DNA of 64,000 nt. It comes from Mimachlamys varia (taxonomy: Eukaryota > Mollusca > Bivalvia > Pectinida > Pectinidae). Both the position numbers and the translations under genes were made by a program. Below, piece after piece: positions 1-13,710 of this stretch. The notes under the pieces are model-generated. The model did no database searches. It was not told the origin of the DNA and saw nothing but the letters and a program-made list of their open reading frames with translations. Numbering within the stretch: the first letter of the stretch is position 1; each line of letters opens with the position of its first letter. Where the stretch lies: contig OX392535.1 in NCBI GenBank assembly GCA_947623455.1, forward strand, positions 36,046,688 through 36,110,687. Direction: 5' to 3'.

Positions 1-325
1 GTGTAATTGTATGCAAAATATATATATATTCAGTTTGCTCTGTAAAAATGCATTGATTTATTAAAAGATGACAAAACCCTAAAAATTATCCCGAGGTACT
101 TCGATATTATAGAAATATGATCTGATATTTATGTTTGACATAATTTCAAAATGATGTGACAAAATTAAATTTTTCCGATGTCGTTTTAGTTTTAGTCACT
201 ACTAAAAGTTACTCACAAATTCAATTGTGTAATATATGGCCTATGTTGAAAAATTATAGACGCCTGTTTTAAGTGGTCATTTCTAGGCCTTTTCTTACAT
301 TTCTAGCCAGATCTGACGACAAATT
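1..325. other. No recognisable feature
   Basis: AT-rich sequence without a convincing exon, RNA gene or repeat that I can match elsewhere in the window. Confidence 0.5.
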
Positions 326-565
326 GGTCCATATTCATAAAGCTGTTCTCATACCAAAGCCGTTTTTGTGTTCCAGTGATGAATCTTTTGAATTCCCCCT
401 ATTTTTGATTTGGAGAAACATTGAAAAGACAAAATAATAAGAAATATAATTTCCAGTGTCATTCTTGAAGTGTTGATATTTCACATGCAGTTTAACGAAT
501 TAAAAAGGAATTGGCTTGAGCACAGAATATTTGTTTGAGCACGAGAACTGTTTCAAGGTTCAGGT
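326..565. mobile_element. Degraded copy of MITE family M2
   Basis: The left edge (near 329) reads like a decayed M2 terminus (CCATATTCATAAAGCTGTTC), and the right part (about 511-560) repeats the M2 subterminal motif 'ggcttgagca...tttgagca'. The best-preserved M2 copy is at 38332-38594. No target-site duplication can be read here, and the short ORF starting at 516 is only the element's interior. Confidence 0.45.
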
Positions 566-3500
566 TGTCAGTCACCTTAGTAATCAATCTTACTCCTTGT
601 TTTGTGTCTGTCTTTCTTCACTTGAAAGAAACGTTATCAGTTTCATAATAATATTTCGACAATTATTAGACAAAAACCACAAACGCAAAGAGTATTCTTT
701 CAGCACTTTCTTGCTGCAAAATAATTGTTTGTGATAAAATAGATATCTTATAGAATAACGTCCTCTTTGAAGTAAATGTTATCTTATTTAAAAGAAAGAA
801 ACATGTCGATAATTTTTTAAGATCCTGGAGAAAATTGGCTTGTTCTTCAGTTGTCGTATTCGATTCACAGTGTTCTCAAGATCAATAACGAGTTTACAGG
901 CAATTGCTTATCATGACTTTTCAAGAAACAATATCCTGTCAATATGATATCTTAAATATTGTTTTAGATGAATATATGCATTTTGATTGATAGTTATTCA
1001 AATTCATCGTTATGTTTACATTGCATGAATGAAGATCCGGTTGTATCAAGCTTCATTTAAATAATGACGTATTAAACTAAACTAAACAACTTAAGGGTCT
1101 TTCCCCCTCTTTATTCAAAACAAATGGAAGGTATGGTTACCGGACACATGAAATATTGTTTGTTTGGCCTAATCCCACAAGTTATTTATAACAAGTAAAT
1201 GATATTATTTTAATTAATAAACCGGGTTTGTTTTATCAATAAGCATAGCAAGTAGAATAATTATAAAGTAGCCCCAAAATACGTCAAATGTGTGTTTTTC
1301 ACTGCTGTCCATTTTTTTCCAACTATCGGATGACAAAGAATTCATTCATCATTTGCAAATTGTTGTATTTGTGATAGCGATTAGCAAATGCAAAATATAT
1401 CGTTAATGATATACGCGTGTATGATGCTTAAAACAAAACGGAGAAAAAGGCAATCAACGACAGTTAAGATGGATGGTGTACTTTTCTGTGATTGCGTTAA
1501 GTTTTAACGTCCATTGTATATATTGATAAATTGGTTGATGTGATGGCAAAGCAATATTGTCAATATGATAGAAGAAAGTTAAAAGACTATTTTTCAGATA
1601 TGAGTAGTTATATGTAAACTCGTTTTTTCATTAGGATAAATTTGGTCAAAACCAAAACTTCCTCTCTTTGGTTTTCTGATCTTCCTAATTCCATTCATTA
1701 AAACTCGTCCGTTTCCAGGAATCTTTTCTGCACAGTTCACATACAATATCATTGTGAAGAAGGCCGTTTTGGTTAAAAAATTAAAAAGTCTGATGATATT
1801 AAAAATATTGGGTAAAACAATTCTTTGTTTACGGTGTTTCGACAGTAAGTGCGAACAGATAAGTCAGCAATTGATGTAAGGATTGAATGGGGAAGTTATT
1901 CAAAACGTTATTTTTTTCTGTACCAACATTCTTGATGTTTATAATTATAGGCGCTTCATTTTGTCGTACTTCGAGTGACGTTTTGGTGAGTTTTTATTTT
2001 TTCGCGACACTTGATTTGCAATTGTGATAGTCTTGTAAGTAACAAAACATGTTAATAATGACTTGCGAAAATGTAAACTTCGCAAATAAGTACTTAATTA
2101 ACAGTTATTAACTGGTGATTTGTATATATTGCAACGCTCTGTAAATGCACATTAATTTATTATGATATTGAGTTATTATTATTAACTTGACATAAAATGT
2201 TTTCCTCGCCTTATATATGTTGAGGGAATTTAATTATATAATATATGTCATTCATCCAATTATATATTATTCTTAAATGTTTATGCATTTGTTCATCAGT
2301 TACAACATATATAAAAATGAATATTACTTTTGTGAGTATGAATTTGTTTTTTGTTTATTTCTTATCTACCTAACAAATTAAGCTTCACGGTTTATCTTAT
2401 GAAAAAAAATCAAGAGAATATCGAAGGGCTATGAAAATACTATTAACTCTAGTTTGTAGACAATAATCATACTGAAATACACAACCTAGATATAAATTTA
2501 AATACAGACATGAAATAAGAATGTCCACCCCATACAGGTTCTTGAATTACGTTCGTGTGGAATTAACTTTTTATGTGGCGTTGGCAAATAAAATTTAAAA
2601 GATTTACAATAACTTCGTTGCACTTGAGCTTCCCTGATGTATGTAAGAATAGGCACAATACGGTAAATTTGAAATGGCCTGATTTGAAATTTGATAAGTT
2701 AAACATGAATTTGGGACACGGAGTGATGTTGACTACCAGTAAAAATAGGCATTTGAATATGCAATTAATGAATTAGCTAATTTGACACCAACTTCAATTA
2801 AAATACCAGTACAGCATCTACCACGGCGCTTGACATGTAATATAATATACAAGATGATCCGATTACAGTCATGTAAAGCAGCCTTCACATAAAACATGTT
2901 TTCCTGTAACTGTATCGCAACACGTAGGTGCCATTTAGAAAACCCAAACATCAACTTGATTCAATGTACCCAGGACCCAGTGTCAGTAACGTTCCGTATT
3001 TATTAAAGAATCCAAATATTTTAGCTTTGTACCCATTGAAAACAACTTTCAGCAAATTTTCGCTTACCCCATCACTAATATCTAATTGGGAAATGTTTTT
3101 TCTGAAATAAAAAGGATTATTACGAAAAATAATGAATAGAGAATAAATAGCGACCGTGCTAATATAGATGATTCATTAAATTTCATGTGTTGGTTCTATA
3201 AATATACACACGTGAAAACGTCGTCTTTTATTTTAAAAATCATAAGCGTTTATTTCCCAGCGACTCATATTTAAAACTATCGACTAGAAGGTTGTAAACA
3301 CGAACAGCATACTTTCAATAAAACTCGATTCAGAACAAGCAAACTGTGTAAATACAATTCATATTACAAATAGGTGTCACGTTCTACTACGCTCCTCCAA
3401 AACTCACGATTACCATACATGATCATCCCATTCTGACAGCTATATGCAGGGGACCTTCATTTCTAATTACACAACCATACCTCTAATATTTCCTTTTAAC

Positions 3501-4985
3501 GCGAAAAAATGCTTAAACACACATCTCGGAATCAAATGTATTGGTTTTAAATGCTGGTTAAAGAATTTGAAAAGTGAGAGTATACAAAAATTAATATTAA
3601 TATGTTTTTTTTAGTTTTTCAGTGTCTTAGGTAACAAATGTACATTGTGATGCATTTGGTTCGTATAATAATCGATCTATGTATTAACAAGTAAGGTACA
3701 CAAGAGAGAGACGTTATATTTTCATATGCAAAATTTGACGAAGGAGATGTTTGCGTAGCCAAACCAATATTTTCGCAATAACGACGTTTTGAATGATGAT
3801 TTCTTGCTATTTTTATTTTGGTGTATTAGAGTCGAAAGTATAAAGCGATGACGTAACATTGATCAGAAAAATGTGTAAGTTGTGCTTTTAATAATTTTTT
3901 AAGACACCAAAATGATTTACGAAGTCGCTAAACTTTAAAGTGTCTTCATCTTTCAAAAACACTTTGTCTTGTTTCTTGCTCTGACAGTTTCTGTAACAAT
4001 TTCAGTATTGTCCAGAAATATAGTATCTGATGCCGAAAAAAATAAGTCTGGTTACACGTGGGATTGTAAATTGTCTCCTTTTCAATTTTTCTTTCATTAA
4101 AGACAATCTGGTAGTCGATTATTTTCTCTTATATATGTTCAGTATTATCGTATGCATATTTTGCTAATGATGTGTGTGCTTTTGTAAACAAGTCCATTTC
4201 TTTTTATGACTTCATTGCGAGGTACAACATTACTGACGCTGTCTTACATTAAAACATAGTTTGCTCTTTTCCCATGTAGTCCTCGTCTTTTGTGTCTGTA
4301 ACTGAATAACCAATTGCTGCGGTCATATCAGTATCCTCCAGGAGATGGAATGGGATTGTGTTTCTCCATTGACCACATTATGTAACCACTCAGTTTAGAC
4401 CAATTTCACTGTCTAGCCACAGTAAATCATTACAGGAAAATGGAAATAAATACCCGCATTACAGACCACAACCAGCCAAGGATGATGCGTGATGCGGGTG
4501 TGACCATTAACTGCCCGATACGTTATGATGAAGAATTGGATTAACCAATGCCTATTAGTCTTTCATTGCCTTAAGGTCCATGGAACTTTGCTTGTTATAT
4601 CATAAGGGACGACATAAAGAAACGGATTTGGTAGACGGAACATGGCTCGTGATGTGAAGTACATATACTATTTCACTAATGTAGCCGCCATACCAGAATT
4701 CGGTTTCTTACGAAATGCTATAAAACACAAAACGTAAAAAACAACAAACTGTTTTCATATATTTCTAGTACGAGTTCTGTGTATACCGCTTTGAAAACTG
4801 TACAATAATGACCTGTAATTTCATTTTTAAGACTGAAATATTTAATGTGATAAAATGTAATGTTAGGATCATGATTACCTATCCGGTCACTAACCTCGGC
4901 CAACGTTAATTTAATAAGCCCAACGCAGGGAATTTAAGCATCCCTAGAAAAGCAAGTTTGCCTGAGGAGGTTAGTATCTTTGGAG
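566..4985. other. Long AT-rich stretch, nothing identified
   Basis: About 4.4 kb with only short ORFs (none above 76 codons), no splice-bounded coding segment that I recognise, and no match to the repeat families found elsewhere in the window. Confidence 0.5.
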
Positions 4986-5460
4986 GAAAAATTCAGAGAA
5001 AACAAAGACGTCAACAAAAACAGAATCCGAACTAACAATTGAATACACTCGTGACGAAATATTAACAAAGGAAAGACTTAAATGGAGACCGTTGAAAAGC
5101 TAAAAAATAACAAGACTAGGACCAGTATTTATGAAACCGTTCCTGAGGCATGGATTCTGTGCTCAAACCAGCTTTCTTGCAACTCGATAAAACACCTGAA
5201 ACGGTGAAAAATTATATAACACTTAAATCAGTTTTCTGCTTCAAGTCTCTTGAAAAGATACTCAAATCATGAACAGAATAAGCATTTCTTATTAATTTAT
5301 AGCCGTAATAATAGAATTCGACTTGAAAAAATACATGCTTGAGCATGAGAACGTTTTCATGAATACGGGTCCTGGTGTTCCGAAAGAGTGAGCGTTTTCT
5401 ATACCATCTATACGACAACCATAATGTTTATATAGATCACATCTTAGTAAATGTCATGTT
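4986..5460 (-). mobile_element. RX retroelement 3' fragment containing a nested M2 MITE
   Basis: On the + strand it begins with the RX 3' end read backwards (cagagaaaacaaagacgtca), runs to 'gaccag', is interrupted by an M2 MITE, then resumes with 'ggtgttccgaaagagtgagcg' and the conserved 'cacatcttagtaaa' segment. It is diverged, but the order of blocks matches the RX copies at 16.1, 22.4 and 38.2 kb. RX sense is the minus strand. Confidence 0.6.
5119..5373. mobile_element. M2 MITE nested in RX
   Basis: The left end reads GGACCAGTATTTATGAAACC and the right end TTTCATGAATACGGGTCC, which are inverted repeats of each other with a few changes. The subterminal motifs 'gctcaaaccagctttcttg' and 'tgcttgagcatgagaac' match the 38.3-kb copy. 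It sits at the same RX position as that copy. Confidence 0.65.
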
Positions 5461-6995
5461 CTTAAAGGGACATCATTCTATGAGAAGAGTAGAACTGTAC
5501 ACCTCTGATAAAAGTATAGATAAGTCTGACCCCTTCGCATTCAAAAGTACAACCATCTTTCAGTTAAGACGGATTATGGTAATTCCGGACTCTAATCTAG
5601 CCTAACTTGTGAAACAACCACACTTACAGACGACCGCAGAACAAAACAAACTGCATTTGATGTCTATATCTACAACGCAATTAACATCAATCAGTACTGT
5701 CCCACTCGATAACCTGGGATGATTGATCTATTTTAATTGCACATGATCAAAATAGCAGACAATTGGAGTGATTTGATGCCAGGAGGACCAAAAGATGGAG
5801 AGATGAAATGAAACATTAATCAATTTTAACCTTTAAGTCGGTCGATACTATAGTTTTATAGACTCGGGGAAGGTCCTCCGTGGGTTGAACAATCGCGGTA
5901 TAGACTGTAATGATTGTCAATGCCAGTTTTAACGAAATATATTTTATATACAATAATGAATATAAAATGCGCAGCGCGGTTGAACAGTAAGTAGAAAGCA
6001 GTGCTTAGCTTAATGAATATAAAGTTGCAAAGAAACAAAGAATCCAATGGATAAAAAACGGAGTCAACCAAATCAAACTTTCAGTATTTTCAAGCATAAC
6101 CATAATGGCTGATATTACATTAGTTTAGAAATTTTGGATTCCAAACTTTTGGCCCCAGGCATCACTGAAGAGTCTTGGGAGGACGAAACAGCTGGGTTAC
6201 ATGACGTAATAAACCAAAAATTTAAAACAGTTTAGTAACAAGTAAGGAGAAGATAACACACAACGACGCTGTATTACTAAATAGGTCATATCTCAACGTT
6301 TGTGCCAAAGGATTAAAGATATTGGATACCATTTAGAAGGATAGAACACTTGTGTTCTGAGTGTGAAATTAAATGTATGAATATAGTCACAGTCAATACA
6401 ATGACCTTGAACGTTGATTTGAAAGCATGACAATACAATATAAGAATACCATCCCATGACAATACATGTACATTAATCAACGAAGGGTTATCTAAAGATG
6501 TTCCAGTTTTCAGAAGATAATGCCCAAAAAGCAAGGTGATATATTTATTGACCCTTTTACTGATTACTTTGGCCTTGACCTTAGGAAGAATATACTGAAA
6601 AGGACTTTGAACGAAACACATATCCAGTCTTGATGTATAAATTTTTTGACTAAACGTAATTAATTTCTCAAATATAAGTTTACACACAGCTGGGACCAAT
6701 TTGCCATCATTTGTTTCAATAAGCCTAGGCTTACTTATGATATTCCAAAAAAGGATATTGTAAAGGCGGAAATTAGGACATTGGGGACAATTTGAGCAAA
6801 ATGATCCATACGCGATAATACATGTACATATAGAATACATTCTTCATATATATCATCGGCAGTGATTATTAAGCTTATCTTATATATATACATGTATATA
6901 TAAGAAGTACATAAATAATCCGTGACATGTATAGTCGCATATGAATAATTTTATTCTAAATGTCAACGAACTGCACAGCGGATATCTCGATATTA
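5461..6995. other. AT-rich stretch with one orphan ORF
   Basis: No repeat or gene recognised apart from the open frame listed at 6313-6840. Confidence 0.4.
6313..6840 (-). other. Orphan open reading frame, 175 codons
   Basis: This is the longest open frame outside simple repeats. It starts at an ATG (6840, minus strand). The translation is rich in I, L, F, C and K, as expected from AT-rich DNA read by chance. I recognise no domain, no cysteine spacing typical of a zinc finger, and no signal-peptide cleavage pattern. There is no clear promoter or splice context, and neighbouring sequence is repeat debris. It is most likely a chance ORF, with a small possibility of a lineage-specific exon. Confidence 0.12.
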
Positions 6996-7458
6996 ACCGA
7001 GTCATGTGAATGACGCCATTTTAAAATAGCCAGAGGACTCATCGCATGTTTACCGACCAAAATATTCCAAATACTTGCAGATATGAAATGTCCACACCAC
7101 AGTTGGTTAAGAAAGTAACAACGCGAGTATTTCAACTTTTACTAGAAGTCAGCATTTTTACATGTAGATCTTTTGTTTTGAAAAATACGAACTCAACCAA
7201 GAAATGAGAAGTCCAGAAAATATAGTTCTATTTTTCACAAAAGCATGACGTCGTAGTTTGACCGTATCGGGAACTCCATATTGATTGCCAACCGTAAATA
7301 TCCTTCGGCAACGTACGATTTTCTCACAAATCAAGAAAAACACAGAGGCAGAATATAACATAAACGATATTTATCTGTATTATTTAATTATAATCTTGGT
7401 CGGTAAGCATGCAGTGAGTCATTTGGTATTAGATATTACTTCATTCACATGACGCAAC
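6996..7458. mobile_element. Foldback / TIR element of about 460 bp
   Basis: The left arm (about 6996-7068: gagtcatgtgaatgacg, then ggactcatcgcatgtttacc and gaccaa) is inverted at about 7390-7455 (ttggtcggtaagcatgc, gagtcatt, then cattcacatgacgc). The arms are about 65-70 nt with scattered mismatches. There is no coding capacity inside, which fits a non-autonomous MITE. The exact termini and target-site duplication are not clear. Confidence 0.6.
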
Positions 7459-8175
7459 TACAGTATTTACAACGTAAACAATGACGCCATCAATGAAATA
7501 AACACTATGGCGTATGGATTAACAAACGTCCATACAGCTTGGTTATCTACAAATACGACTAACCTTGAAGCTAAAGCATCATCGGATGGACATCTATCGA
7601 CTTTGACGGCCATTGGAGAAGATATCAATCTTTCCAATACATGAATGTTCTACCGTGTTGACAGAAAGAAGAGACTCGGTAAAAGATCTTTGTATTTGGT
7701 GACGTATACTATTTATCAACATTGTGATTGATACCGATATTATCCGCTCAATTGTAATGAGCAGACGGCAATTCCCGCGGGAATATCAGATCCTTGCAGA
7801 CAGCTTCCGCTTACTGGTGCCTGTAATGGCAGAGTCGCTGGTGTATCATTGTCAGCCTCACGATGTACGTGATGTCCAGCTGTGTCCTATAGTGACGGTC
7901 ATTGTTACAGGTTCTAGACAAGTGTTTATTTGTGTTACGTCACTGCACTTGTTGTCACTGTCTCGTCTAGAAACCAACGTTTGAACTAGACGTATTTTCA
8001 ATACGCAAGCAAAAATACGAAACTACAGTTAGATAAAAAAAGACAACACCAGGAACTAAGACGGAAGACAACACGAAACACGTCACTTATTTCCGAATAC
8101 TCAAAAAGATGTCGCAATTGAGAAAGCATTGCTTGTAAGATGACGTAACATACACACATGCTGCATCTTTTAAAG
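7459..8175. other. No identified feature
   Basis: Contains a short 86-codon ORF (7724-7984) without recognisable domains and a weak inverted pair built on 'ttctagac/gtctagaa' near 7911-7973. Confidence 0.4.
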
Positions 8176-8568
8176 TTAAAGGCCCAATATACGTAACTTT
8201 CGGCAAAACGTGAAGCGAAAATCAAGCCTAATAACTTATTGTTTTATAGATTTAGTTAAGATTAGCTGATATCAGCAATATTCAAAATGAATTTTTACGC
8301 GGTTACCGGTACAGCAGTAGTTGAAACTCGGTATTTATAAACACGCGTCCATTTTTGACCGTTTTCTACCTTCGGTTTGTTGTTGAAGTGGGCCCAATCT
8401 GAATTATTTTCAATTATTTGGATTTTTTCTGTCAAGAGTTTCTTGTAAGTAAGCGCTCAGGTTTACTTCGTTTTAGGCTTATATTTGCATGGTTCTAACT
8501 GGATTTTTTGTCAGATTTTTTCAGAATCAAGAACAAAATTCCTGAAGTTGCGTATATTGGGCCTTTAA
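8176..8568 (+). mobile_element. M1 MITE copy 1 (TTAA-flanked)
   Basis: Bounded by TTAA on both sides (8176-8179, 8565-8568). It has terminal inverted repeats: AGGCCCAATATACGTAAC at the left, and the reverse complement of AGGCCCAATATACGCAAC at the right. Length is about 393 bp with no ORF of note. Four further copies share the full internal sequence (13.9, 23.8, 48.0 and 49.5 kb). TTAA duplication with an RRG-type end fits Kolobok-like DNA transposons; piggyBac is the alternative. Confidence 0.85.
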
Positions 8569-10015
8569 TAACAGATACAGTATGCCGAAAAAATGAATTA
8601 AACTGCATCTTACAGCTGTTCCGGTCGTATTTTGTTTGGACTATTTCTTGAAATTTGTTCCATGTTTCTTGCACAGGTCATCTTTACCAGAAATGCATGA
8701 ATTTGGTTTGATTCGCTGTTACTGGTAAACGTGTATTTTATTTCAAATTTCTGCTGTAATCGTTTTTTCTATATCCGATAGAACATGCTTATTTATTTTT
8801 TGACATCCGTGTGCTTTAATTAGTAACACACCCCTATTTCATGTATATTGTTTCGCTGCTTTGGGTAAAGCTAGTCATTTTCTTGCATTGATTTGATATA
8901 CATTATTACTTTAAAAGATTGTAATGCTTTGATATGTTTTGTTTTCAAAGAGAATAATATATTAAAGTAGCCATTGTTGGATACAAAGTTAAGAGACAGA
9001 GAATTGATATCACGATTTCAATTCCATTCTTGAAAGTTCCTGGTCAAGTATCTATTTCATTTCAAATATATATTTTTTGATTATATTAATCATCAAAGGG
9101 ATTGAACAACCTATATACGTTTCTCCTTTACCTTCGATATACATATGTATAGTTTAAAGAATACATTTTGAATATATATGTACATGTACATTATTTTTCA
9201 TTACTTTTCATTTCATCTCTTGATACTTTGGCTATTCAAATGTACTTCACGGTAATGTTTTGAGATAACTGATATACATACAATATTGTAATATCAGAGT
9301 AGGACTGGATAGATATTTAATGTAAATAATTTTAATCTAGTATCTATATTGTGGAAAGGCTGAATCAAGCTTATATAAAAATGATCACATAAATAGTTTT
9401 TATGGTGAATGTAATGAATCACATGTGTTTACTATTCTGAATAGTAATGGAAGTTTATATAAACCTATGAATGAAACTTAATCCGTTTTCTATTTCGGGT
9501 ACCTTATTAATTTGGTGTAATGTTTCCAGTGAATCAAGTACAAAGAAACAAAATAACCAGGCTAGACATTGTAAATCTTCTTTTATTTTATATATACATA
9601 AAACATGCTCACTTCTCAGGCGTATATATTCATGAGTTTTCAAACAAAGAGACCCGGTTACAGTGATTCACCATGACTCACAGTCAATTTTCCTGAACGT
9701 AAACTTTATTTACTTAAAATGTTCATGAACAACACAATACAGAGTTACAGGGTCACACGGTAGAAAGGATAACAATATGTACAAGAAAATGTCAGAAAAC
9801 ATAAATACTTATATGCAAATTTATTCTATTGTTCAATTTGCTATTTATAAATTTTGTAGTTATATTGACCTTGGCCGTGACCTGAAAACCCTTTAAAAAG
9901 AACTCTTCAGCGATATATACCTGACCTATAGAGATTCATCATAGGTGTCGAGGAAATGGTCATTAGAGCGAGGAGAATCTGACGGATAACTACGTCTTAC
10001 TACATCATGTAACAG
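8569..10015. other. No identified feature
   Basis: AT-rich and without matches to other parts of the window. The 62-codon ORF at 9455-9643 is unremarkable. Confidence 0.4.
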
Positions 10016-10017
10016 GT

Positions 10018-10150
10018 ATGGTCGTTTAAGGAAGTACAGATTTTAGAAAGTGGAGGAAAACCGGAGATCCAGGAGAGAAACCACCAACTAACTGCCACAC
10101 GCAAGCCTCGAACTCACAACCTCGAGAAGGAGGTAGAGTGGTTGCAAAAT
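10018..10150 (-). mobile_element. Degraded SINE A fragment
   Basis: 'gtcgtttaaggaagt', 'gtggaggaaaaccggag' and 'gagaaaccaccaac' follow the same order as in the fuller SINE A at 59.2 kb, as do the relics of the B box ('cctcgaactcacaa') and of the head. Sense is the minus strand. Confidence 0.55.
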
Positions 10151-13100
10151 ATCAAACGTTTTTACCATTTTTCCAACAACAGGAAGTGTATGCGGCGGAT
10201 TATTGTAAATGTATAACCTTTTTCACAGTAATTAAGAAGATATGATGTGCCCTCTCAAAACAATTTAAAAGATAAAAATTACAAAATAGTGGTCACAAAT
10301 TTATCTAGTAGTTCATACGTTAGTACATTTAACTCTTTAATTTTTTTTTAACTTAATGAAATTTGAAACTTGATTGTTTTGTTTTAACATTGCACTGTCA
10401 GTAATATCTATGATATGCATTTTTTGTTTATTTTTATCACTGATTAGTCATATCTAGAACTAATGGTCATATGGCGAAATAAATATTTACTTAACAAGGC
10501 CCTCGACATCACTTTGATCAAGTTGTATTCGGGTGTGCCCAGCTGTTATAAATATATCAAATTTTTTGGTCAAAGTCTTGTCGGCGATGTCTTCGATAGC
10601 TCCTTGATGTATCATAGCATATGAAGTAAAACAAACAGCTAAAGTTCTGGCACTCCTGGTTCTTTGTCCATATTTAAGTTTTCTTAAGAATGGAGCGGGG
10701 GGTCTTTAATTTCTTGCTTTAACTGGTTTAAATCTTGTTTTATGTAGAGATTTAGTTATTCCTTGGCATGCTCCAAATGAACGAAATTACAATTTGGGGC
10801 AGTAAATATTTACCGTTTTCCCTTTTTTCTGTGTGTGTTTTCCGTTTTTCCTTTTCCTGCTGAGCTTATATATACATATTAAACAGCATATCTACACGTA
10901 TCTTGGTTACAGGAACAATTCGCTTTTATGTGTACTCGAGGTTTCTAAATAATGCTACGCAAAATATGCATTGGCATTGCTACAAACATTACATTATACG
11001 TCTGCAGGCCTAATTGGTACAATGAGAGAATCAATTTTCTCTACGGCCATAATACACTTTCTCCCTCCTCCCAGACATTACTGCTTTAGTTACAAGCCGT
11101 ATGTTCCCTGGCATTGTGTATGAACTCTGAAGATCCGTCACTGGTCTAATAGAACTACACCCTTTCGGCAAACCAGGATCGAGTGATGCGCGGTGCTTTG
11201 AAACGTGTAAGAAGAAATCACATACATAGACAACAAACAAGTACAACATAGAACGGAATGCCAAACAGAAACATCATAATATGAAAAAACAAATACCAAA
11301 TAGACAGTTCCTTTGAACCAATACCAGAAATCAGGTTACCCGGATGTTCATCTGGCAGCACTATTTGGCACCCATTGTAATACATCCACTGGCGTTAATG
11401 CACTGTTCGCACATAGAAACAATATAATGACGTCAAAAAGTAAAACACGACGTCATACTTTCATTCGACGGAAGAGGTAAAGTGCAAACCAGTTCAATTC
11501 TACTGTTACAGTAGGACATGACAGATTCACGTGAAACAATAATATAGCGTCAGAGAAATGCTTAAATAAAAACCTGACGTCATAATCTACATTCGTTGTG
11601 ATGAGGTCGTGTGATAAACAGGACAAAACAAAGTAGTTTAATTATAATAGAATTGAAAGGATGATAGGGAAACCATAGTCTCTTCAACTCTAAACTTTCA
11701 ACTCTCGGTATCAAAGTCCTGAACGTTTAACCCTCGGGAAATGAAATTAATCGTGAATAAAACCAGATCTCGAAGACAATCGTTAATATTGGATCAGATT
11801 CGAAACATTCGCTTAAAAATAGAACAGTATCCATACAAGAAAAATATCTAACATCATGCATTCCTAACAGTGAAAAGAAATATCACAGATGATTTCACCA
11901 AGAAACACAATACATGGAGCAGTTATAAATATGGATGAAAACAATATTGATTTATATTTATTGATTAAACATGTGACGTCGGAATTTGTTAAAGGATGCT
12001 TGTACTTGATGAATAACAACGATAAAATGAAATGTATATGAATGATTGTTATTTAGATTGATTAGAGTCTGGCCTAGTCGATATATTGCAATCAACACTA
12101 GTTCAAATATCAACTCTAGAAATCATGGTATGCCGAGTTTTGTTACCAAGCGAACAGAAATATATTCCAGGTTTATTCACGGATGACGTAACTTCGTCAT
12201 AATTCAATTACACGAAATCAGTTAGAAGATATAATTATATATTAGCTACTTGTACGGTCCATATGGATGGTTTTCATTTTCCGATACATTTCATGGTTGA
12301 TGAAGATCGTCCAGCAACATCAGAGAACTACACGTAAACAGTCTGCGTGTTCTTGAAAGCATTGTCAACTTTAAAAAAGAAATTCCAAACAAAATGTTGG
12401 GTCCTGTTTATTCCTCAACAATGGAGTCGTGGGAAATTTTCTCTTTCAGGCCTGAATGTAAATGACTTGGACCCACTTATCAAAGAAAAACACAGTTCTT
12501 ATACGCATTCATGTTTATGTAAACAACACAAATTATGTTCAGATTAATTTGGCGTTCAGGTAAGCAATCCATGATTATCTTGGCACACAAGCTAACAGGT
12601 ACAGACACAAAACGCGTCTTTGAACTCCTCTGCAAAACTAGGAGTTGTTTAGAATCTTTTTTCCTCGTGATGGTTTCACAGCACTTTACGACAGAAATAT
12701 CTAAGGCACTGTGTGATCTGTAACCAACATCCTATAGAACCCATGTACTTTATTGGCGTGCTACAATTGATTTCAAACGACAAAGGCTATCGAGTGTAAA
12801 TATTCCATCATGTCAAATCGATCAAATGACAATTTGTTGTTAGTACAAATAATTAATTCATCAACTTCAAAAGTAACGCTTTGCTTATTGCTGGCACACA
12901 GATTTAATTATTTGAATATTAAAAATGTTCGCCAACAAAAAAAATAAGGAGACACTGCCGTTTTCTTTGGTTTATCTCATATTATCTCATAAGAAAACCT
13001 GGTAATTATCTGAATTAAAACTGTTTCCTTAACAAAGAATATTAGGTAATTAAGAAGATAATTGCAAATTTCAACATCGTTTAATTTCTTTATCTTCTTC

Positions 13101-13250
13101 AGAAGCTATCACGCAGAACAAACGAAGACATGGTGTCACCAAGTGAATATCTTTTGAAATGGCTTTGGCAAGTCATTCATTAGATGATTTTAATTATCAT
13201 TAAAACTCATTTAGACAATTTAAATCTTTTGCCATTTGAAGGTTTAACTG
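10151..13250. other. No identified gene or repeat
   Basis: About 3.1 kb of AT-rich DNA. Several GACGTCA-like words occur between 11.4 and 12.0 kb (near 11428, 11449, 11576 and 11975), but with no adjacent gene I give them no regulatory weight. Confidence 0.4.
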
Positions 13251-13254
13251 TGAT

Positions 13255-13710
13255 TGATTTGGGTTGGTTTGTTGGAACCTCCATAGCCACAGTTACGGTG
13301 TTTGTGTACTTGGGAGGCTTTGGTATGTTCGTGTAAGCCTCCTCGCAATAGGCCGGATACTCTGCCGATTTAAAGTGCTACCACACTGAAGTAAATTGAG
13401 GAACGCCCCGAGCAAAACACCCCATCCAATCACAGTATACTGATAACGGGTATAGCAGTCGTTCCACTCCCATGATGCTGAGCGGCAAGAAGTGAGTAGT
13501 AAAAACCATTGTTATAGACTCTGGTTTGTCTCGGCCTGGGGACAGAACCCAAAGCCTTCCTCACAAGGGCGAAAGCCCCACATAAAGTCAAAAGAGAAGT
13601 AGTTTCAAGATATATGAAGAAAACAGTTGTTTTGAAAGAAGAGAAAATACATAATTCCAAATGTAGTCGCCTCTTACGATAATGCAATGGGGCCAGCAAG
13701 TAAAACTACT
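13255..13710 (-). mobile_element. SINE B copy (tRNA-derived), full region with 5' extension
   Basis: Read on the minus strand it has a B-box-like GGGTTCTGTCCCC (13538-13550) preceded by a degraded A-box segment. Downstream come a body with 'ccgctcagcatcatggga', 'tagcactttaaatcggca' and 'gaggcttacacgaacata', and a C/A-rich tail. The same blocks occur in the same order at 26.9-27.3 kb and in part at 33.1 and 45.2 kb. The segment 13655-13705 ('gtcgcctcttacgataatgc') is shared with 45.3 kb, so the unit extends beyond the tRNA-like head. Confidence 0.7.

Noticed and set aside
11428..11983. CRE (TGACGTCA-like) cluster as an enhancer
   Set aside because: Such words are scattered through the window and no gene lies nearby.
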